In this document: piece after piece, positions 60,707 to 64,000 of the stretch
How positions within the stretch are numbered: the stretch's first letter is position 1
How the letters are laid out: every line of letters starts with the position of its first letter
Source: Nocardia sp. CDC159
GTDB taxonomy: Bacteria > Actinomycetota > Actinomycetes > Mycobacteriales > Mycobacteriaceae
Direction: 5' to 3'
Length of the DNA: 64,000 nucleotides
Assembly: GCF_023740735.1 (NCBI RefSeq)
Contig: NZ_JAMRXH010000006.1
Coordinates: 124,001-188,000 of the forward strand
Made by a program: the position numbers and the translations under genes
The notes under the pieces: model-generated
What the model saw: the letters and a program-made list of their open reading frames with translations, nothing else
Told to the model about the DNA's origin: nothing
Database searches by the model: none

Positions 60707-62082
60707 CTCGAGGCCAATGACTTGCCGACGAAGTCGACGACGTTGCCGAAGGTGCGGTAGTCCACCACCCGCAGATCGTCCGGCGGCGGGCCGAGCTCGA
60801 ACAGATCGCCGACCCGGCGCATCATCTCGGTCTGTTTGACCGAATCGATGCCCAGGTCGGCCTCGAGTTCGGCGTCGTCGTCGAAGACCTCCTCGGGGTA
60901 CTCCAACGTCTGCGCGTAGAGCGTGCGAACGCGCGCGGTGATATCCGCCCGGGTCAAGCCGTTCGCCGCCGCCGCCGCCGGCGTCGGCGTCGGCGGCGGT
61001 GCGGCGGGTCCGGGCGGGGCGGGCCGGCTGCCGTTGCTCGAGGGCGTCTCCGCGCGCTCGACCCGATCCGATGTCGACGGCGACCGCGGCGTCGCCTCGT
61101 GGTCTCCACGCAGATAGTCCGCCGCTTCCGTGATGGCGGTGCGGGAACGCGTCAGCGGAGTGAGCGCCTTGATCTCCGGATACCTCGTGCGCACGAGGGT
61201 GGTCAGGACGGCGCCGGCACCGAGCTCGATCCAGATTCGCGCGCCCGACCGGTACAGCCGATCGACCGCCGGGCCGAACTGGACCGGCAGCACCAGATGT
61301 GACGCCAGCAGCTCGCCGGGATCGTCGGTGCCGCGGTAGTACCGACCGAGGATCGGTGAGAACACCGGGGTGTGCGGTCCGCGCAGGCGATAGCCGCCGA
61401 GGCGTTCGGCGAGCGCCTGCCGTGCCGCGTGCAGCAGCGGACTGTGGAACGGATGCGGCGAGCGCAGCGTGGTCGCCGGCACGCCGACGGCGTCGGCGAC
61501 CTGTTCCACCCGTCGCAGCGCCTCGGCCGACCCCGACAATGTGGTCTGCGCCGAACCGTTGTCGGCCGCGATGGTGATGCCGGAGGCGGGCAGCAGGCCC
61601 ACAATCTGCTCGGCGCGGTCTCGCGCGCAGGACAGCGCCAGCATCCGGCCGCCGCTCGTATCCTGCTCGCGCAGCACCATGATCCGATGACAGAGGATCT
61701 GCGCACCCTCGGTGACGTCGAGCGCGCCCGAGCACACCAGGGCCGCGATCTCGCCGAGGCTGTGACCGAGCAGGACGGTCGGTCGAAAACCTTGCCGGGC
61801 AAGCGAATCGAAGACGGCGACCGAGGCCGCGAAGACCGCCACCTGCAGCATGTCCGGAGCCTCGTCGAGCAGGGCCTCGGCCGTCGGCGCGGGTTGGCGG
61901 GTCACGGTCGCAAGCAGACTGCGGCCGAGCATACGTGTGGTGACGTCCTCGACGGCCGCAATCGCCGCCGCGCCGCCGGGGTCGGTTCGCAGATCGTCGA
62001 GGCAGCCGCCGAAATACGCGCCTTGCCCGGGACACAGTCCGACCGTTGTTTCCAGATCGCCCAGCGGGTCACCAGTCGACAC
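60703..62082 (-). CDS. Acyltransferase-acyl carrier protein (first gene of the PKS operon)
   Basis: 459 residues. The AT domain spans about 12-320: PGQG near residue 18, catalytic Ser108 in GHSLGE and His213 in HPFHSP, a motif closer to malonyl- than methylmalonyl-specific ATs. A Pro/Ala-rich linker (about 328-375) leads to one ACP with the phosphopantetheine Ser414 in ADLGIDSVKQTE, the style seen in PUFA and enediyne synthases. The GTG at 62082 has GAGGAGT five bases upstream, and this site can be masked by a hairpin. It has no downstream thioesterase, and a phosphopantetheinyl transferase must come from elsewhere. Confidence 0.88.
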   Translation of the reverse strand: MSTGDPLGDLETTVGLCPGQGAYFGGCLDDLRTDPGGAAAIAAVEDVTTRMLGRSLLATVTRQPAPTAEALLDEAPDMLQVAVFAASVAVFDSLARQGFRPTVLLGHSLGEIAALVCSGALDVTEGAQILCHRIMVLREQDTSGGRMLALSCARDRAEQIVGLLPASGITIAADNGSAQTTLSGSAEALRRVEQVADAVGVPATTLRSPHPFHSPLLHAARQALAERLGGYRLRGPHTPVFSPILGRYYRGTDDPGELLASHLVLPVQFGPAVDRLYRSGARIWIELGAGAVLTTLVRTRYPEIKALTPLTRSRTAITEAADYLRGDHEATPRSPSTSDRVERAETPSSNGSRPAPPGPAAPPPTPTPAAAAANGLTRADITARVRTLYAQTLEYPEEVFDDDAELEADLGIDSVKQTEMMRRVGDLFELGPPPDDLRVVDYRTFGNVVDFVGKSLASR

Positions 62083-62408
62083 GGATCACTCCTCGTATCG
62101 CACCTGAGGAGTTGCGGCCGTACGTCGGCCGGATGGCACCAACATGCCTATCCCGCACCCCCGCGGCCGTTGCCGCTCCTCTTCTCGTCGATGTTGTCTA
62201 TCAGTGCGATAGTTGTGCGGAAACCCCTCATAACCCCCGACCGGCGGTGGGCAACCCCTGGTTGGAGCGATCGGTGCGAAATCGTCGCGTGTAGAACGGC
62301 CGAACCGCCGCGACCCCCGTCTCCCGTCGGCTCGCCGCGCCCCGAGTATTCGGGTGTATACGAGTTATCTCATCGTGATCCGGACAGTTCCGGGTGGAAG
62401 CGCAACCC
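62083..62408. other. Upstream region of the polyketide operon
   Basis: 326 bases without a convincing gene, between the PPOX gene and the operon on the same strand. It should contain the operon promoter. Visible elements are CTATC-AGTGC-GATAG near 62200-62214, CCCGA-ATAC-TCGGG near 62340-62353 (possible weak terminator of the PPOX gene) and the ribosome-binding-site hairpin at 62088-62112. Confidence 0.5.
62088..62112 (-). promoter_or_regulatory. Hairpin that can mask the ribosome-binding site of the polyketide operon
   Basis: On the minus strand ACTCCTC (complement of 62106-62112) can pair perfectly with the Shine-Dalgarno GAGGAGT (complement of 62088-62094) over an 11-base loop. The start codon follows five bases later. 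Pairing would block translation of the first gene. Confidence 0.5.
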
Positions 62409-62816
62409 TCAGGCGCGCAGGGTGCTGCTGGAGAGCAGGCGAGTCGGGCGGACGGCGATGACCACGCGGTGGGGGTTCTCGCGAGGCGTGCGGTAGCGCT
62501 GAGCGTAGCGGCGCTCGGCCTCGGCGACCTCCGCCGCGTCGGTGAGGACCTCCGCCGGGCCCTCGAGGGTGAGCCAGCGACGTCCGTCGACCTGGCTGAT
62601 GGCGGCGTAGCCGCGGCGGAGCACATTGCGGACCTTCACCATGTGAGCCGAGGTGATCACACGGGCCGTGCGAGCCTCGGCGTCCCAGGTGAAACCCACG
62701 GCGACCACATGCGGTGTGCCGTCGGACCGCAGCGTCGTCAGCGTCGCCAGATGCCGCTCGGCGACGAACTCGAGGGCCGCGGGGGAGAGTTCGAAACCGG
62801 TGTCGGTGCTCGTCAT
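62409..62816 (-). CDS. PPOX-class F420-dependent oxidoreductase (Rv2074-like)
   Basis: 135 residues of the split-barrel PPOX family. LSPAALEFVAERHLATLTTLRSDGTPHVVAVGFTWD and ISQVDGRRWLTLEGPAEV...AERRYAQRYRTPRENPHRVVI closely resemble M. tuberculosis Rv2074, which reduces biliverdin with F420H2. The neighbouring SDR and cobL also match that region. TACCGT seven bases before the ATG (complement of 62824-62829) suggests a leaderless mRNA. Confidence 0.87.
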   Translation of the reverse strand: MTSTDTGFELSPAALEFVAERHLATLTTLRSDGTPHVVAVGFTWDAEARTARVITSAHMVKVRNVLRRGYAAISQVDGRRWLTLEGPAEVLTDAAEVAEAERRYAQRYRTPRENPHRVVIAVRPTRLLSSSTLRA

Positions 62817-62860
62817 TCCAGTGACGGTAGCAATGGGCCGGGAATGGCAGACTGTGGGCC

Positions 62861-63616
62861 ATGCGAGGACGCGAGGTGGACGAGGGTGCGATCCTGCTGC
62901 TGGGCGGGCGCAGTGAAATGGGTCTGGAGATCGCGCAGCGGTTGGCCCCGGGGCGGGAGGTGATCCTGGCCGCGCGACGCAGTTCGGACCTGGCCGAGGA
63001 GCAGGCGCGCCTGGAGCGCGCCGGCGCCACCGCCGTGCACCCGGTGGAATTCGACGCCGACGATCTGGCGAGCCACCAGCCGCTGCTGGAGAAGCTGGTC
63101 GCCGACCACGGCCGGATCGGGGTGGTGGTCCTGGCCTTCGGAGTGCTCGGGGATCAGGCGCGCGCCGAACGCGACCCCGCCGCCGCGGTGGCCGTGCTGC
63201 ACACCGATTTCGTGGCCCAGGCCTCCGTCCTGACCGTGTTGGCGAATCTGTTGCGCGCCCAGGGCAGCGGCCAGATCGCGGTGTTCAGCTCGGTGGCGGG
63301 AGTACGGGTGCGCCGCGCGAACTATGTGTACGGTTCGGCGAAGGCGGGTCTCGACGGTTTCGCGAGCGGCCTGTCGGATGCCTTGCACGGCACCGGCGTT
63401 CACCTCCTCCTGGTCCGCCCCGGTTTCGTCATCGGCCACATGACCCAGGGCATGGACCCCGCTCCGTTCTCGGTCACTCCGGACCGGGTCGCCACCGCCG
63501 TCGTCACCGGCCTGCGCCGCCGCTCCACCCGCATCTGGGTCCCGGGCATCCTGCGCCCGCTCTACACGATCGCCCGCTTCGTCCCGCAAGCGATCTGGCG
63601 ACGGCTGCCCCGATGA
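62861..63616 (+). CDS. Short-chain dehydrogenase/reductase (Rv2073c-like)
   Basis: 251 residues. The cofactor loop is LLLGGRSEMGLEIAQRL (GxxxGxG relaxed to GGRSEMG). The catalytic residues are Ser in FSSVAGVRVRRANY and the Tyr-x3-Lys in YGSAKAG. The C-terminal IRRLP-like hydrophobic end (RPLYTIARFVPQAIWRRLPR) resembles the DprE2-type and Rv2073c SDRs of mycolic-acid bacteria. The substrate is unknown. It diverges from the PPOX gene. Confidence 0.88.
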   Translation: MRGREVDEGAILLLGGRSEMGLEIAQRLAPGREVILAARRSSDLAEEQARLERAGATAVHPVEFDADDLASHQPLLEKLVADHGRIGVVVLAFGVLGDQARAERDPAAAVAVLHTDFVAQASVLTVLANLLRAQGSGQIAVFSSVAGVRVRRANYVYGSAKAGLDGFASGLSDALHGTGVHLLLVRPGFVIGHMTQGMDPAPFSVTPDRVATAVVTGLRRRSTRIWVPGILRPLYTIARFVPQAIWRRLPR

Positions 63617-63846
63617 GGAATATCGTTGTGCCACAAGATGGCCTGCGGACGATACCGGCGGCGCTCGGATGGTGCGGCCCCACTGCGACCGGAAAACCAT
63701 TGCCGCCCCGCGATTCCGGCCAAGAACCCGCCGGAACCATGGAAGTGGTGGCTTGGGAGGCCGGAATGACGATGGTGGCGAACCACTTCGACCTGTGGCG
63801 ATTTCTCCCTGGCCGTCAGGGGAGGCGGATCGGAGGGCCGAGTTGA
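63613..63846 (+). CDS. Possible small protein between the SDR and cobL (doubtful)
   Basis: A 77-codon frame starts inside the SDR stop (ATGA) and ends inside the cobL start (TTGA), the pattern of coupled genes in this genome. Against it: no recognisable family, several uncommon codons, and Shine-Dalgarno-like GGAGG runs at the end that serve cobL. It may simply be a 226-base spacer. Confidence 0.22.
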   Translation: MRNIVVPQDGLRTIPAALGWCGPTATGKPLPPRDSGQEPAGTMEVVAWEAGMTMVANHFDLWRFLPGRQGRRIGGPS

Positions 63847-64000
63847 CGGGCCCGCTGGGGATCGAGTGGCCGCGGGCCCGGCCGATTGCTGTCGTCGGGA
63901 TCGGGGCCGACGGGTGGGATGGGCTGGGTGGGGCGGCTCGGCGAGCGGTTGCCGAGTCGGAGGTGTTGTTCGGGTCGCGGCGGCAGCTCGGGCTGGTGCC
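63843..64000 (+). CDS. cobL: Precorrin-6Y C5,15-methyltransferase, N-terminal start (cut by the window edge)
   Basis: A TTG at 63843 six bases after GGAGGG opens a frame that runs off the window. It encodes LTGPLGIEWPRARPIAVVGIGADGWDGLGGAARRAVAESEVLFGSRRQLGLV. The GIGADGWDGL loop and V-x-FGS-RQL-x-L pattern are typical of the CbiE half of CobL, which methylates precorrin-6Y in aerobic cobalamin synthesis. Synteny with the SDR and PPOX genes agrees with M. tuberculosis cobL. Confidence 0.85.
   Translation, partial: MTGPLGIEWPRARPIAVVGIGADGWDGLGGAARRAVAESEVLFGSRRQLGLV

Noticed and set aside
51256..62082. Enediyne or classical PUFA synthase
   Set aside because: There is no KS-AT-ACP-KR-DH single chain, no TEBC-type thioesterase, no tandem ACPs and no PfaD-type enoyl reductase; the ACP is single and the ER is an SDR.

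Overview
The window is high-GC actinobacterial DNA, most likely from Nocardia or another Nocardiaceae member. The evidence is a complete Pup-proteasome gene set (dop, pup, prcB, prcA, pafA), a pafBC-tatA-tatC-helY block, a DUF4333 protein, a 5'-3' exonuclease, a PepE-type peptidase, a biliverdin-reductase-like F420 protein, an SDR and the start of cobL. This is close to the corresponding Mycobacterium tuberculosis gene order as I remember it. Several F420-type enzymes, many 4-nt start/stop overlaps and apparently leaderless promoters fit the same group. I see no insertion sequence, integrase, tRNA, rRNA or CRISPR array.

Layout. 1-6650: a plus-strand operon for a pyrimidine- or hydantoin-type compound: end of a dihydropyrimidinase, an LLM-class flavin/F420 oxidoreductase, a ThiXYZ/SsuABC-like ABC importer and a class III aminotransferase. 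Two of its gaps hold copies of an inverted repeat found again at 15.2 kb. 6.7-15.2 kb: an AIM24-family protein, a 31-residue peptide gene with its own terminator, a GntR/FCD regulator and Nudix gene divergent from an MFS transporter-pxpABC (5-oxoprolinase) operon, a Ddn-like protein, a secreted GH1 hydrolase and a GNAT. 15.2-22.5 kb: a TetR-controlled FAD monooxygenase with a paired operator, an orphan condensation-domain acyltransferase, a PucR regulator and a long-chain acyl-CoA ligase. 23-29 kb: glutamine synthetase, a DHFR-like reductase and a UbiD-UbiX-UbiD operon. 29-35 kb: ArsC-like and NTF2-like proteins, an AurF-type diiron oxygenase with a shortened FMO/DUF4873 protein and a divergent TetR, a secreted lipase, and a DUF418 membrane protein with a 20-bp palindrome at its start.

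35.2-51.2 kb is housekeeping: dop-pup-prcBA, pafA, pafB-pafC, a PanE-like reductase, tatA, tatC, helY, the DUF4333 protein, a 28-residue-repeat protein, the exonuclease and the peptidase. Dop deamidates Pup, PafA ligates it to targets and the 20S proteasome (PrcA/PrcB) degrades them. The Mpa/ARC ATPase is not in the window. PafBC is the DNA-damage regulator known from mycobacteria.

51.3-62.1 kb is the most unusual part: a five-gene minus-strand operon for a split iterative polyketide or fatty-acid synthase. In transcription order it encodes AT-ACP, then a fusion of a FabL-like enoyl reductase with a ketosynthase and a truncated chain-length-factor-like domain, then KR-DH, a cytochrome P450 and a second KR with a degenerate DH. 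All the activities for a reducing cycle are present, but in an arrangement I do not recognise from PUFA synthases, enediyne PKSs or modular PKSs. No thioesterase or phosphopantetheinyl transferase lies in the window. The window closes with an F420-type PPOX protein, an SDR and the start of cobL.
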